Positions 1 through 9,907 of a stretch of DNA of 64,000 nt are shown here, piece by piece (position 1 is the stretch's first letter; every line of letters begins with the position of its first letter). This stretch comes from Chromatiales bacterium (lineage in GTDB: Bacteria; Pseudomonadota; Gammaproteobacteria; Chromatiales; Chromatiaceae): assembly GCA_028284585.1 (NCBI GenBank), contig JANQRK010000022.1, forward strand, positions 1-64,000, in the 5' to 3' direction. The position numbers were made by a program, and so were the translations under genes. The notes under the pieces were generated by a model. That model was not told the DNA's origin. It was given only the letters and a program-made list of their open reading frames with translations, and made no database searches.

Positions 1-98
1 TGCTCGCTCATGTGCGATAGGCACACCGCGCTCACAGCGCCTTGTTGGCCAGAAAAACGGCCGCCGTCGCTGCGTCTCACTTAGTGTGAACAGGCCCT
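1..98 (+). repeat. Dispersed ~100-bp intergenic repeat, copy A
   Basis: This stretch is nearly the same as the reverse complement of 41734..41830. Both begin with tgctcgctcatgt, share an internal aaaacggccg block, and end in tagtgtgaacag followed by c/g-rich bases. It lies just upstream of the GGDEF/EAL gene and is non-coding. The conserved ends with a variable middle suggest a small mobile or REP-like element. It may extend left of the window. Confidence 0.75.
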
Positions 99-116
99 AG
101 TATACTTGCCCTGGCG

Positions 117-2639
117 TTGCTCATTGCATCGCCAGGTCCGATGAGGAGTTCCAATCAAATGCTGAGCCGGTCGGGTCGCGAAACGGATTCGCTGTTCGCC
201 AAACAAGTCGATGTGCTATTCGACCAGGCCAACGTGGCTCTCACCGCCAATGCCGCAGCAGCACTGGTTGTGGTGGCGATATTCTGGAACACCGCATCGC
301 ACTCTGCGCTACTGGTTTGGTTAGCATTGTTCGCGCTCGTCACCATAGCTCGATTCTACTTGGTACACAGGTACAAGCGTGAACCCGTGCCACCGGAAGA
401 CGCCCACCGGTGGTTCGCGCTGTTTCTGCCTGGGGTGATCCTGTCCGGCTCCATTTGGAGCGCGACCGTCCTAGTTCTGGCATCCGGCGCCTCCATCCTA
501 CACATCGGCTTCGCCGTGCTCTGGATCAGCGGCCTGGCTGCAGGCGCCGTAGCGGCGCTGTCTATCATCAAGAGTGCTTATTTCTGCTTTGCCGCACCAG
601 CGCTGGTCCCGTGCTTCATCTATCTACTGTCGCATCACGACGGCGCTTTCAATCTGGTGGGTGGCGCAGCCGCGCTGTTCTTGTGCTTTGTCTCCATGAA
701 CGCATTGCGCATGCATAAGACATTGCTCCATGGTCTGAGATTACAGCAAGAGAACACGAAGTTAATCGTTCGCCTGGACGACGAGAAGGCCAGGGTGGAA
801 CAACTCAATCGTGGTCTGGAACAGAGAGTTAAGGAGAGAACAAGGGAACTTGCTGTGGCCAATCAGCACTTGCAGGAGGACATTGTCGAGCGCAAGCAGA
901 TGCAAAAAGCATTGTATACCGAGAAAGAGCGCGCCGAAGTAACCCTTCATTCTATCGGCGACGCCGTTATCACCACGGATGCATCTGGCACAGTGGACTA
1001 CCTGAACCCTGCTGCCGAAGCACTCACCGGATGGTCTTTGAGGGACGCCGCTGGGCAGGCACTAAGCACGGTCTTTCGTGTCGTTAACGAAAATACGCGC
1101 GAGCCGATGTTCGTGCCGATTGAGCGATGTCTGGATGCCGGACACATCGCCACTCTGAATGAGGATGCAGTACTACTGAGTCGTGACGGCAGCGAGTATG
1201 CCGTTCAGGACTCGGTCGCCCCGATACGAAGCTATGACGGGACGATATCTGGCATCGTTTTGGTATTCAGCGATGTAACCGATGCAAGACGGATGGCCCA
1301 CGAACTCACTCATCAGGCAAACCATGATAGTTTGACCGGCTTGCTCAATCGACGTCAGTTCGAGGTCCGATTAAAACGGGTTCTGGAATCCACCCGTGCA
1401 CAACCTGATAGCCATGCCCTGTGCTATCTCGATCTCGATCAGTTTAAGATCATCAATGACACCTGCGGTCACGTCGCAGGGGATGAGCTACTTCGCCAAC
1501 TTGCAAATATCTTGCTGGAATGCGTTCGCAAGCGCGATACCCTGGCACGCCTTGGCGGGGACGAGTTTGGGGTGTTGATGGAGCATTGCACTCTGGAGCA
1601 GGGCCGGCGTGTTGCCGACTCCCTGCGCCAAGCGGTTCGTGAATTCCGGTTTTCATGGCAAGAAAAAAGTTTCAAGGTAGGCGTCAGTATTGGACTCGTC
1701 CCCATCACCGAGGCCAGCGAAGGAATTACGGCCGTCCTAAGGGCAGCAGATAGTGCCTGTTATGCGGCCAAGGAGGCAGGCCGTGATCGCATCCATGTCT
1801 ACATCGAGAATGACGAAGTGCTCGCGCGCCGTCGTGGCCAAATGCAATGGGTCAACCGCATCCAAAACGCGCTCGAAGAAGACCATTTCGTTCTCTACTG
1901 TCAGCCGATCGTTCCGCTAAGCCAAGGATCGGAGCACAAAAAGTGCTATGAACTCTTGCTGAGGCTGCAGGACGATACAGGCGTCGCTGCCTTGCCGAAA
2001 GACCTTCTTCCTTCAGCGGAGCGCTACGATCTCGCAGTGCAGATCGACTGCTGGGTGATAAAAAATGCCTTCGATTGGCTCACACAGCATCCAGCCATGA
2101 TGCAGGATACCGGCGTTTGTTTTATCAACATCTCCGGCCAATCGCTTGGCGATGTAGGCTTTCTCGAGTTCGTTTCGGATCAACTCGATAACAGTACCAT
2201 CGAGCCAAGTTGTATTTGCTTCGAAATCACCGAAACCGCAATGATTGCGAACCTCTCCAGCGGGCAACGCTTCATCAAGCTATTCAAGGCTAGGGGTTGT
2301 CAATTTGCACTCGACGACTTCGGGAGCGGCTTGTGTTCGTTTGCTTACTTGCGAAGCCTGGCCGTGGACTACTTAAAGATCGATGGCGTATTCGTTCAGA
2401 ACATGCTCGAAAGCGGCGTCGACCTAGCCATCGTGCGCTCGATCAACGAAATCGGAAAGATGATGGACAAGAAGACCATTGCGGAGTGGGTAGAGACGGA
2501 CACCGTGGCCAATCACCTACGCGAGCTTGGAATCGACCTCGCGCAAGGCGATGGGATCGCACGGCCCAAGCCGATCGAACTACTGCTCACCGATCCGGTC
2601 GATGAAACTCCGCTCAGATGTCCAGAACCCACTGGATAA
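117..2639 (+). CDS. Membrane-bound PAS-GGDEF-EAL c-di-GMP cyclase/phosphodiesterase
   Basis: This 840-residue protein should make and/or break cyclic-di-GMP at the inner membrane. Several hydrophobic helices fill roughly residues 40-210, followed by a coiled coil (~215-270) and a PAS domain (~278-390). A GGDEF domain with an intact GGDEF motif sits near residue 480. The EAL domain (~590-830) has ELL in place of EAL but keeps the later DDFG, LKID, AEWVE and QG.G motifs, so both activities look possible. The first in-frame start is TTG at 117; ATG at 141 or 159 could serve instead and would lose little. The 3' end overlaps the convergent DUF2788 gene by 26 bp. The input signal cannot be read from the sequence. 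Confidence 0.93.
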   Translation: MLIASPGPMRSSNQMLSRSGRETDSLFAKQVDVLFDQANVALTANAAAALVVVAIFWNTASHSALLVWLALFALVTIARFYLVHRYKREPVPPEDAHRWFALFLPGVILSGSIWSATVLVLASGASILHIGFAVLWISGLAAGAVAALSIIKSAYFCFAAPALVPCFIYLLSHHDGAFNLVGGAAALFLCFVSMNALRMHKTLLHGLRLQQENTKLIVRLDDEKARVEQLNRGLEQRVKERTRELAVANQHLQEDIVERKQMQKALYTEKERAEVTLHSIGDAVITTDASGTVDYLNPAAEALTGWSLRDAAGQALSTVFRVVNENTREPMFVPIERCLDAGHIATLNEDAVLLSRDGSEYAVQDSVAPIRSYDGTISGIVLVFSDVTDARRMAHELTHQANHDSLTGLLNRRQFEVRLKRVLESTRAQPDSHALCYLDLDQFKIINDTCGHVAGDELLRQLANILLECVRKRDTLARLGGDEFGVLMEHCTLEQGRRVADSLRQAVREFRFSWQEKSFKVGVSIGLVPITEASEGITAVLRAADSACYAAKEAGRDRIHVYIENDEVLARRRGQMQWVNRIQNALEEDHFVLYCQPIVPLSQGSEHKKCYELLLRLQDDTGVAALPKDLLPSAERYDLAVQIDCWVIKNAFDWLTQHPAMMQDTGVCFINISGQSLGDVGFLEFVSDQLDNSTIEPSCICFEITETAMIANLSSGQRFIKLFKARGCQFALDDFGSGLCSFAYLRSLAVDYLKIDGVFVQNMLESGVDLAIVRSINEIGKMMDKKTIAEWVETDTVANHLRELGIDLAQGDGIARPKPIELLLTDPVDETPLRCPEPTG

Positions 2640-2823
2640 CCGCCTTGGCGGCAAAGCCGAGCATGCCGAAGGCCAACACGAAGAACAGCACGAAGGTGCC
2701 AAATTTCCCCGCCTTTGATTTGCGTGCCAGGTCCCAGATGATAAACAACATGAAGCCTATAAAAATGCTCAGGCCCCAGGTCATCCCGATCTCGGCTATT
2801 CTCTCCTCTGTCAAGCCGAGCAT
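2614..2823 (-). CDS. DUF2788 family small membrane protein
   Basis: This 69-residue protein starts MLGLTEERIAEIG. It has two hydrophobic helices joined by the basic loop DLARKSKAGKFGTF, which is the hallmark of the DUF2788 family as I know it; the family has no assigned function. The start is the ATG at 2823, 11 bases downstream of the DUF2189 stop, so the two genes probably form an operon. Its end runs convergently into the end of the GGDEF/EAL gene. Confidence 0.8.
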   Translation of the reverse strand: MLGLTEERIAEIGMTWGLSIFIGFMLFIIWDLARKSKAGKFGTFVLFFVLAFGMLGFAAKAVIQWVLDI

Positions 2824-2834
2824 GCTGCCCGCAC

Positions 2835-3635
2835 TCAAAAGCCGACCTCTCTCGCCGGTAGGACGCTCGCATCGACCAAGTCCCGATAGACATGCCATGA
2901 GGCATGGCCCATCAGTGGATAGAGCACAATAAAACCTAGCATCAAGGTCAGTATCGACAGGCCCGTGGCGACCAATAGAAGAATCGCCCAAAAACCCATC
3001 GCGACCGGATTCTCGCCAACCGCACGTATGCTCGTTAGAACAGCCGTCTTTGTGTCGACCTGACGGTCGAGCAACAGGGGCACTGATACGACGGTCATAC
3101 CGAATATCACTGCAGTGCCCATCCCACCCAGCACTGTCCACAACAGGAAGTGCACCTCGTTCTGGACGACCACATACTCGAGAAAGTCCCAGGGTTGGCG
3201 GATCTCCGTATCGACAAAGAAGCCGAACAGCAACACGCTCACACCTACCCAGGCGGCACCCGCCAGAATCAACAGCAGCCCGAAACGGATGAGACAATGT
3301 GAGCCGTGCCGCCACGCGGAGATGGCATCGCCCAATCGCGGCTTCCGCTGTCGCTCCAAACTGCGGCTCAAGGCATATAGGCCCGTTGCTAAAATCGGAC
3401 CGACCAGCACGAATCCCGACAAGGCACCCGGCAAGATGGGCCAGTACAACAAGGTGATTTGGACGATCGCGACACTGGCCGCGAACACAATCAATCCATG
3501 CAGAAGGCTCGGCCAGCCGGCAGCGCGCAGATCCTGCCAGCCGAGTTTCACCCAGCGAATGACCTGGCCAGGAGCGACCCGCCGAATCGGTGGCAAATCA
3601 GAAGGCCCCCGCGGGGTATCGACGGCCGAATTCAC
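2835..3635 (-). CDS. DUF2189 family integral membrane protein
   Basis: This 266-residue protein begins with about 30 soluble residues and then has five or six hydrophobic helices. The pattern W.KLGWQDLRAAGWPSL near the N-terminus and the following LL.G...A, GPILATGLY and 'LSR.LERQ..P.LGDA..AW' segments match DUF2189, a family of unknown function that is often annotated as a putative cytochrome oxidase-associated protein. It is upstream of, and probably cotranscribed with, the DUF2788 gene. No metal or haem site is evident. Confidence 0.85.
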   Translation of the reverse strand: MNSAVDTPRGPSDLPPIRRVAPGQVIRWVKLGWQDLRAAGWPSLLHGLIVFAASVAIVQITLLYWPILPGALSGFVLVGPILATGLYALSRSLERQRKPRLGDAISAWRHGSHCLIRFGLLLILAGAAWVGVSVLLFGFFVDTEIRQPWDFLEYVVVQNEVHFLLWTVLGGMGTAVIFGMTVVSVPLLLDRQVDTKTAVLTSIRAVGENPVAMGFWAILLLVATGLSILTLMLGFIVLYPLMGHASWHVYRDLVDASVLPAREVGF

Positions 3636-3902
3636 AACGGCTTCTCTATCCGCTGCGGCTTGACTGGCCCAAACAACCGTCCAATCGATCTCTTATCTAG
3701 GCACTCCAGGTCTTCACCGCGGAGAAGTCGCCGCACACTAAGACTAAACCCGGTATCGGGGGGAACCGAGATCCAAACGTAGGAAGCCACAAGGTGCAGC
3801 AGAGACACCGCACAATGCGTCGCGCTCAGCGAGAACGGCGAGCAAAAGGCTTGGGTGAGGCGGCGCCACGATGAGGCGAGTTATTGTGGCACGGCCGAGT
3901 GG

Positions 3903-4661
3903 CTAGCCAGCAACGCCGCCTCGCGGCGCAACCCGCGACCGACGCCGCCGTAGCGAACTCGCCCAGAGCCCGATCAGGGCCACAGCCGCCAAAGCGACTG
4001 TCGGGGGTGCCGATACCGGCACATTGACCTCGACCAGACGCGCAAACAGGGTCGCGGAGTTGTTCTGCTCCTCAAGGGTAAAAAACTCGGGCGTAACGGA
4101 AGCACCGTCGTCTTGGCTGAAGCCAATGATCTCAAGTTGATACAAGATGCCGTCCAGGGTCACCGTCTCGGTCGATGCAGCATCTGGCAGGCTGACCTTG
4201 TCTCGACAAGGGGTGCCGCCACCTTCGGCGCACGGGCTGGCGTTGTTCGGGGTCTCGGTATGTTCGAAGAAAAAGTCGAAGGCCTGGGCCACCGGTCCAC
4301 CGCCGTCGGTGAACGTCAAATCCACGGTCAGATCGGCGCCGGTAATCGAGGGGAGGAAAATAGTAAAGTTGGCGTGGGTAAAAACGCCGAGCGCGAACAG
4401 GTCCGCATTGAGGGGCGCATCACCCATCGGGACGCCATCGAAAGTGTAGCCGCTACTGGGCCCTACATTTTCATCGGGGAACGGATCACCCCATGTCACC
4501 TCATTAGTACCGACCCCATCGATGTTGTCAACGACACCGTCGCCCTGCTCGAGACCTGTCCAGATGCCCTCACTCACGAAAGGGATGGCGCCGGCTTGAC
4601 ACGACCAAACCAGAATAAGCGCCGCACTCATGCGCAAGATACTTTTCATTGTTTTCATCAC
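3903..4661 (-). CDS. THxN-type exported protein with PEP-CTERM-like C-terminal anchor
   Basis: This 252-residue protein has a signal peptide (residues 1-25, ending near CQAGA). A Gly/Asp-rich beta domain follows that contains the tetrad THAN at residues 95-98, which names the THxN group of PEP-CTERM proteins. The C-terminus (about 216-252) is a short P-rich linker, one hydrophobic helix and an Arg-rich tail, the layout of an exosortase sorting signal, but the usual VPEP is replaced by VPVSAPP. It would be exported and possibly processed at the cell surface. No exosortase gene lies in this window. It stands alone, with about 650 bp of empty sequence upstream. Confidence 0.7.
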   Translation of the reverse strand: MMKTMKSILRMSAALILVWSCQAGAIPFVSEGIWTGLEQGDGVVDNIDGVGTNEVTWGDPFPDENVGPSSGYTFDGVPMGDAPLNADLFALGVFTHANFTIFLPSITGADLTVDLTFTDGGGPVAQAFDFFFEHTETPNNASPCAEGGGTPCRDKVSLPDAASTETVTLDGILYQLEIIGFSQDDGASVTPEFFTLEEQNNSATLFARLVEVNVPVSAPPTVALAAVALIGLWASSLRRRRSRVAPRGGVAG

Positions 4662-5319
4662 TCCCCTCTCATTCGTTATGCGAGGTCAATCGGGTTACGA
4701 ACTCATTGGCATCGTCATCCGTGAAGGTGTCAGGTCCCACTCTAGGAATTGTAAAAGCGCCTGTGAGTTATTCTTGCGCTGACCCGACTCCTGCCCTCGA
4801 AGAAAACGGCAGCAGGCGGATAGGTTAATGGCATAGTTTATGCGTTTAACGCCTATTACTCAAGAATCGACCTCGAATCTCCGAGAAACTGGCGAATCTG
4901 CTCAGACCTTGATGGCTCAGGATAGTGCGTTCTCCGTGACCGCACCCCTGGCTGGCGGTCTGCGGCCGTCGCCGGACACACCGCTGCCTTACCAGGTAAT
5001 ACCGACTGAGCCAAGCTTTGGGATGTAGCGGGCAAAACACCGGTTGGCGGGAATAGCCCGGCTAGAGGCAGCGCAAGTCACCACTGCGTTCGATAGATCC
5101 GTGTGGTTCTCGGAGCCTTGGCCCCATGCGGTCTTGATCTCCCTCGCGTCGGGCGACCTAGAAACGTCGGCCAGATCGCGGCCTGTCCCCTCGCACCCCT
5201 TCACCTTGACCGCACCAAGCCATCCGACTAGCCTAGCTCCAGCCGCCATTCAGGCATTGCGATCTCTGTATTCGGTCCTTCCAAGGCGACACGACCGAAG
5301 GCATTGGGGGGCCTACTCG
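4662..5319. other. Intergenic region, no convincing gene
   Basis: This 658-bp gap separates the THxN gene from the hypothetical gene at 5320. The open frames in it (for example 4840..5028) lack a plausible ribosome binding site and a protein-like composition. I see no RNA gene or strong inverted repeat. It probably holds promoters for the two flanking divergent genes. Confidence 0.4.
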
Positions 5320-5670
5320 ATGAGCGAAAAAAAAGTATACACCTACCTCTATCTCGTCCGTCCCAATGCCAAAATCGACACAATGGTGTACGCCAATGAT
5401 CTACCGTCGCTCACCGGCGACGCACTGGGGGTCGCGCTGCGCATCAATCCCAACCTCGGTGAAAACACACGGCGTGCCATTGCCAACCTGGAGATGCGGA
5501 GATACTTCGTCAACTCACCCGCCGTCTACGTCTACGAAAGCGAGGTCGAAATCACCCCTGTCGAATTACAGGAGCTGATCGATCAGCACAAGTCTGAAGG
5601 TACGCTGGGAACCTTTTTGGAAAACTCGCAGCTACACCATTTGGCCTCCAGGCACCAACAAGGCTCCTAG
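5320..5670 (+). CDS. Hypothetical protein, 116 residues
   Basis: The ATG at 5320 is preceded by a G-rich stretch (5306-5311) that could act as a weak ribosome binding site. The frame stays open upstream to 5044, but the residues before MSEKKVYTYLY read as non-coding, so the shorter start is chosen. The product is soluble and mixed alpha/beta, with a motif-poor sequence (YLVRPNAKID, LRINPNLGENTRR, ITPVELQELIDQH). I do not recognise the family. The composition is protein-like and unlike the flanking intergenic sequence. Confidence 0.6.
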   Translation: MSEKKVYTYLYLVRPNAKIDTMVYANDLPSLTGDALGVALRINPNLGENTRRAIANLEMRRYFVNSPAVYVYESEVEITPVELQELIDQHKSEGTLGTFLENSQLHHLASRHQQGS

Positions 5671-5699
5671 GCATCATGGTCATGAGCCACCCAGCCGCT

Positions 5700-8087
5700 T
5701 CATAGTCGGTCTACTGCAATAATCCCGATACCCGTGCCACCACCGCTGTCGCTCATATGCACCGTGTAGCGACCTGGCGCCAACGTCGTCAAGATGGCGG
5801 CCTCCCTACCGTGCTTCGGGGCATTCGGCAGTGCCGCGATCTCGTTCGCATTGGCGACCGATCGCCAATCGTCGTTTACCGAAAGCACGTTTGACCCTAT
5901 TCCTTCATTTCGCTTGTGCAGTTTCAGTTGCGGATCCACCAGATGGGCGGCAAGACCACGCTCTGCGAGGCTGGGACCCAGTCCGCGGATCAGCACCTTG
6001 ACCGGGCTGTCACCTTCGATGACGAAGCCACCGATCGCGATGTTCTGGTCACGGCCAATCCAGGTGCGACCGGACATGTTCACCCGCATCGAGTCCGTGG
6101 GTATCCGTCGGTCGACGTCAATCGCACAGATACCCACGCCGCTGTCGCCGAGTTCGCCTTTCACGTTCACCGTGTAGGCCCCAGGCTTAAGCCGTATCCG
6201 CAACGCCGCCTCTCTATCATGCGGCCTCCCCGGCCCGCCTGGTCCGATAGAGATGCCAGATTGTATAAGGTCGGTCACAGGGACAGGGTGGTCACGCCAA
6301 TCGTCGTTACTCGCGATCAACCTGCGCCCGGCATGCAGACGCAACCTGGGGTTCTGTAATTTTTTGGTGTCGATAGGACTTATGAACACCCCCGGGCCCA
6401 GTCCGCGCAGGATCACGGTCTGCGGCGATTCGCCTTTGATGACGAAGCCGCAGATCTGAACTGCGCCCGCGGTACCGACAAAGGAGTTCGTCGAGAAGTT
6501 GCGGATCGCACCCGGGCTACGTGCCAAGTTGATCTGAACACTCCCGTAATGGGTACTCACTAGATCTAGATCACCATCACCGTCCAGGTCGACGTTCGGG
6601 CCTCTCGTGATTGGACTGCGAAAGACACGGAAGGCGATCTGCCGCGCCGGGGCAAACACCATCGGTGCGATCTGTTCGAACAAGATGGAGTTTTGGTGAT
6701 TCCTCGGGTACACGATATCCAGATCACCATCCCCGTCCTCATCGAGGAAGAACGCGTTCAAGGACAACCCGTCGCGCTCCGCATAGTGCTCGAGTGCCAC
6801 GCTGTCGCTTTCCAAGATGAACTCCACCGGTTCGAACGCCCCATCGCGCAGCGTGACCAACTCCATCCGCAGCGGACGCTCCGAACGGCTCAGTGAATAG
6901 CTGCCCTTGAGCAATAACTCGGGCCTACCATCACCATCGAGGTCTGACCTATCCAACGACCCAAAGGTGTGATGGCGGAAAAAGTCGGCGGGCTTGCTCC
7001 GGTCGACTAAATCGAGCGGAAAGTTGTCCAGGATGACCGGGGCGGCAAAGCCAGGGGCCGGTCGTCGGCCTGCTCGTGTAAGGCGATTTTACTGGGTTGA
7101 TTCGGGACATAGGACAGCACATCCAAGTCACCGTCCGAGTCGAAATCGATGATCGCGAAGGGTTCACGTTCGGCTGGCTGCGCGTGGAAACTGCGTTGTC
7201 CCGCCGGGAAAGGAAAAAAGGGCGTGACAAAAACCGGCGCCTGATCCGTGCCTGCGCTCTCAAGGTAGTTGCCGAAATGCCTGGTGCTGAACAAGTCTCT
7301 GTCGCCATCCACATCGGCGAGCTGAACGCCATTTAAGATTGATTCAGCAGCAGCGCCACCGAATACCTCGAGCAACGCCGGCGGGAACTTGGCAGCGAAT
7401 ACCTCTTGCACCGCCGGCGGCAACTTGGCATTGATCGCTGCCATAACCTCCGCATAGTCTCGAGCGGTCTCAACGAAGACTGGAACTTCCCTAGTCCCGC
7501 GATTCTCAAAAAAAAAATCGGCTTCAAATACAGTACCTACAAGCGCATCGAGATCTCCATCCCCATCCAGGTCGTAGAAGCGGAGCCGCCAGGTTGCAAA
7601 GTTAATGTCGTCGTTATTACCAAACAGCGCATCGCTGAGAACAATGGGGGGGTCCTCCAGCGACAGGAGGGAATTGTTGACACTCAGCTCCGGTTCCCCG
7701 CCGCCGTTGAGGTCGACCAACTCACTGCGTGTACCAACATACTTGGGGACCCAAGATGCCGAGGGAACAACTCCCCCAAACCTGGCCGGAAGGACGAAGC
7801 GCTCCGAGCTCAGGATCAGGTCAGCCGGATCGTTTTGAGGGTCCAACAGCGCCTCGAGCGGCCCGACGATCATGTTGCGAAAGACGAGCTCCTCTTCCGT
7901 CGGTACGACCACTTGTAGATGGTTCACGCCATCGATCGATCTAACGAACGACCAGCCGTTATCGAAAACCCCTAAGGGATTTGGTCTGGAGAGCTGTGAT
8001 GGCGGCTCATGGGATAGCCAAGGCGGCCAGACAGAGGCCGACCGCGAAGGGATCTACGACAAGTACCGAACGCTGCGTGCGACGCAT
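5700..8087 (-). pseudogene. Secreted FG-GAP/VCBS-type repeat protein, interrupted by two frameshifts
   Basis: The gene starts at ATG 8087 with a good ribosome binding site (AGGGAG, 8 bases upstream) and a 26-residue signal peptide ending ALAIP. A TGA then closes the frame at 8007-8009. Skipping one base there gives a smooth continuation (AIPEPPSQLSRPNPLGVFDNGW) into the long frame ending at 7007. A second one-base shift near 7045-7052 restores reading through '..APVILDNFPLDLVDRSKPADF..' into the frame ending at 5700. The middle holds several calcium-loop motifs of the D.DGDGDLD type seen in FG-GAP/integrin-like propellers. The C-terminus carries two ~125-residue tandem repeats, each with a 'GF.I.GESP/DSP', 'RGLGP' and 'NDDWR' core. 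It is either a decayed surface protein gene or a live gene with two sequence errors. Confidence 0.72.
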
Positions 8088-8187
8088 CGATCGATCTCCC
8101 TGTAGCCGGCTCGATAGTTGCCGGATTCCTCAAATGCCTGATGCTGTCTTCGGCCCGGCCAAATCTAAGCATCGATTGCCGACACTA

Positions 8188-9879
8188 TCATCGCGCCAAA
8201 GCGGCCCACAAAGCGCGATGCCGTTCTAGACTGGCGTCCCCATCCAAGACAACCCGCAGTATCTGCAGGCGCCGGCTGTTCGCTGCCTGGACCAATGCAC
8301 CCTGAAACTGCATCGCAAACTGGGCCGGCGATGCGTTACAGTAACCGAGCCCGAAGGCCTTGGCGGCGGCCTCGAGATCGACCGGACGTGGCGTCCTAAA
8401 CAACTCCATGTGTTCATCGAGCCGATGCTGGGGTAGGTGATCGAAGATCGCACCACCGCCATTTTCGAGCACGATCACCACCCCTGGGCAATCACCGGCC
8501 TCGGCCAAGGCGCCGATGTCATGTATCAGCGTCAGGTCGCCGAGCAATCCGACTAACACGCCCTCGCCTGTGCTACCCATGCCTAGCAATGTAGCCACAT
8601 TGCCGTCGATCCCCGAAGCACCGCGATTGCAAAGGATCCGCAACGGCGCATCGCGGCGTGCCAAGAACCAATCGAGCTGGCGAATCGGCAATGAGTTACC
8701 GCAGAATAAACGGCTGCCGGCCGGTAGCTGCTCACGCAGCGTCTCGATGATCTGCGCCTCTTCGGGCGCAGTATCGACGAGGATCTCGCGCACAATGGCT
8801 TCGCGCGTTTGCCAGGCCGCCAGGTAGCCATCGTCTGGCGCGCCGGTTACCGCATCATTAAGCGCCGTTGCGACATCCTCTGGATCTGCCTGCACCAGGT
8901 CGGTCGTAAGGTGCAGAGGGTCCGGCCAGCGCCCGCCCGGGTCCACGAGTATCTGGCGGCTGCTGCCGAGGCCGGACAAGAAAACCGCCAACTCCTTCGA
9001 CACCGGCGGCGCGCCGAAGCGCAGCACCCAGGCCGGCGCTGCGGCGCGTCGAAAGGCCGGCTGGCGCAGACAGGCATCGTAGTGCGCGATGATGTTGCCT
9101 TTACCGTGCGCCCCGCTGCGCAGATTGGACAAGGGATCGGCCAGGATCGGCACACGCAGCGCAGCGCCCAATCGGACGATCGCCTCGCTCGGCAACGGGT
9201 CACCGCACGCCGGACCACAGATGATCAGGCCTGGCCGGCCATCGATCGCCGCCGCAATGCAGGCGAGATGCGTAGGGTCGGCCACCAAGCAAGGTCGCGA
9301 GACCATCGGGCGCACCAGGTCGGGCAGTACCACCGAGGCGCTGGGTGTGAGGGGCTCGCGCAACGGCACATTCAAGTGCGCGGCACCGGGCAACGGCCAA
9401 CGCGCGGCCGCCACCGCCTGCGTGGCATAGCGACAGGCCACAGGGAACAACGCGGCATCCGGCACCGGGAGTTCGATGCACGCCCGTACCTTGGTGCCGA
9501 ATAGATCAGACTGATCGATGGTTTGGTTGGCCCCGCACTGGCGCAGCTCCGGTGGCCGGTCGGCAGAGAGCAGGATCAGTGGAACTCGACTGAGATCGGC
9601 CTCGGCGACCGCCGGCAACCACTCGCTGACCGCCGTGCCCGAAGTCGCCACCAATGCAGTGGGCGATCGATCCGCCTTGGCGGCCCCGAGCGCGAAGAAT
9701 GCCGCGGCCCGCTCGTCCAGGATCACCCGCGTCGTGAGCTCAGGATGCCGACTTGCCGCCAGCGCGAGCGGCGTAGAGCGCGAACCCGGTGAGACGACTA
9801 CGCGCTGCACACCTGAGGCGACCAGGCCCTCGCACAGCGCCCAAGCCCAAGCATAATTCAGATCGGCGGTATCCATCAT
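8188..9879 (-). CDS. menD: MenD, SEPHCHC synthase
   Basis: The 563-residue thiamine-diphosphate enzyme condenses isochorismate with 2-oxoglutarate in menaquinone synthesis. Family motifs are clear: VVSPGSRSTPLALA near residue 30, the catalytic-glutamate region LDERAAAFFALG, LLSADRPPELR followed by GANQTIDQ, and the ThDP-binding GNSLPIRQLDWF with NRGASGIDGN in the C-terminal third. The length matches the family. The start MMDTADLNYAWAW fits other MenD proteins. It lies 28 bp downstream of menF on the same strand, so the two are probably one operon. Confidence 0.96.
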   Translation of the reverse strand: MMDTADLNYAWAWALCEGLVASGVQRVVVSPGSRSTPLALAASRHPELTTRVILDERAAAFFALGAAKADRSPTALVATSGTAVSEWLPAVAEADLSRVPLILLSADRPPELRQCGANQTIDQSDLFGTKVRACIELPVPDAALFPVACRYATQAVAAARWPLPGAAHLNVPLREPLTPSASVVLPDLVRPMVSRPCLVADPTHLACIAAAIDGRPGLIICGPACGDPLPSEAIVRLGAALRVPILADPLSNLRSGAHGKGNIIAHYDACLRQPAFRRAAAPAWVLRFGAPPVSKELAVFLSGLGSSRQILVDPGGRWPDPLHLTTDLVQADPEDVATALNDAVTGAPDDGYLAAWQTREAIVREILVDTAPEEAQIIETLREQLPAGSRLFCGNSLPIRQLDWFLARRDAPLRILCNRGASGIDGNVATLLGMGSTGEGVLVGLLGDLTLIHDIGALAEAGDCPGVVIVLENGGGAIFDHLPQHRLDEHMELFRTPRPVDLEAAAKAFGLGYCNASPAQFAMQFQGALVQAANSRRLQILRVVLDGDASLERHRALWAALAR

Positions 9880-9907
9880 CGATTCGACGACAGCGCCGCG
9901 CGCTGTC

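Noticed and set aside
4840-5028. 62-residue frame in the gap before 5320
   Set aside because: No ribosome binding site, no recognisable features.
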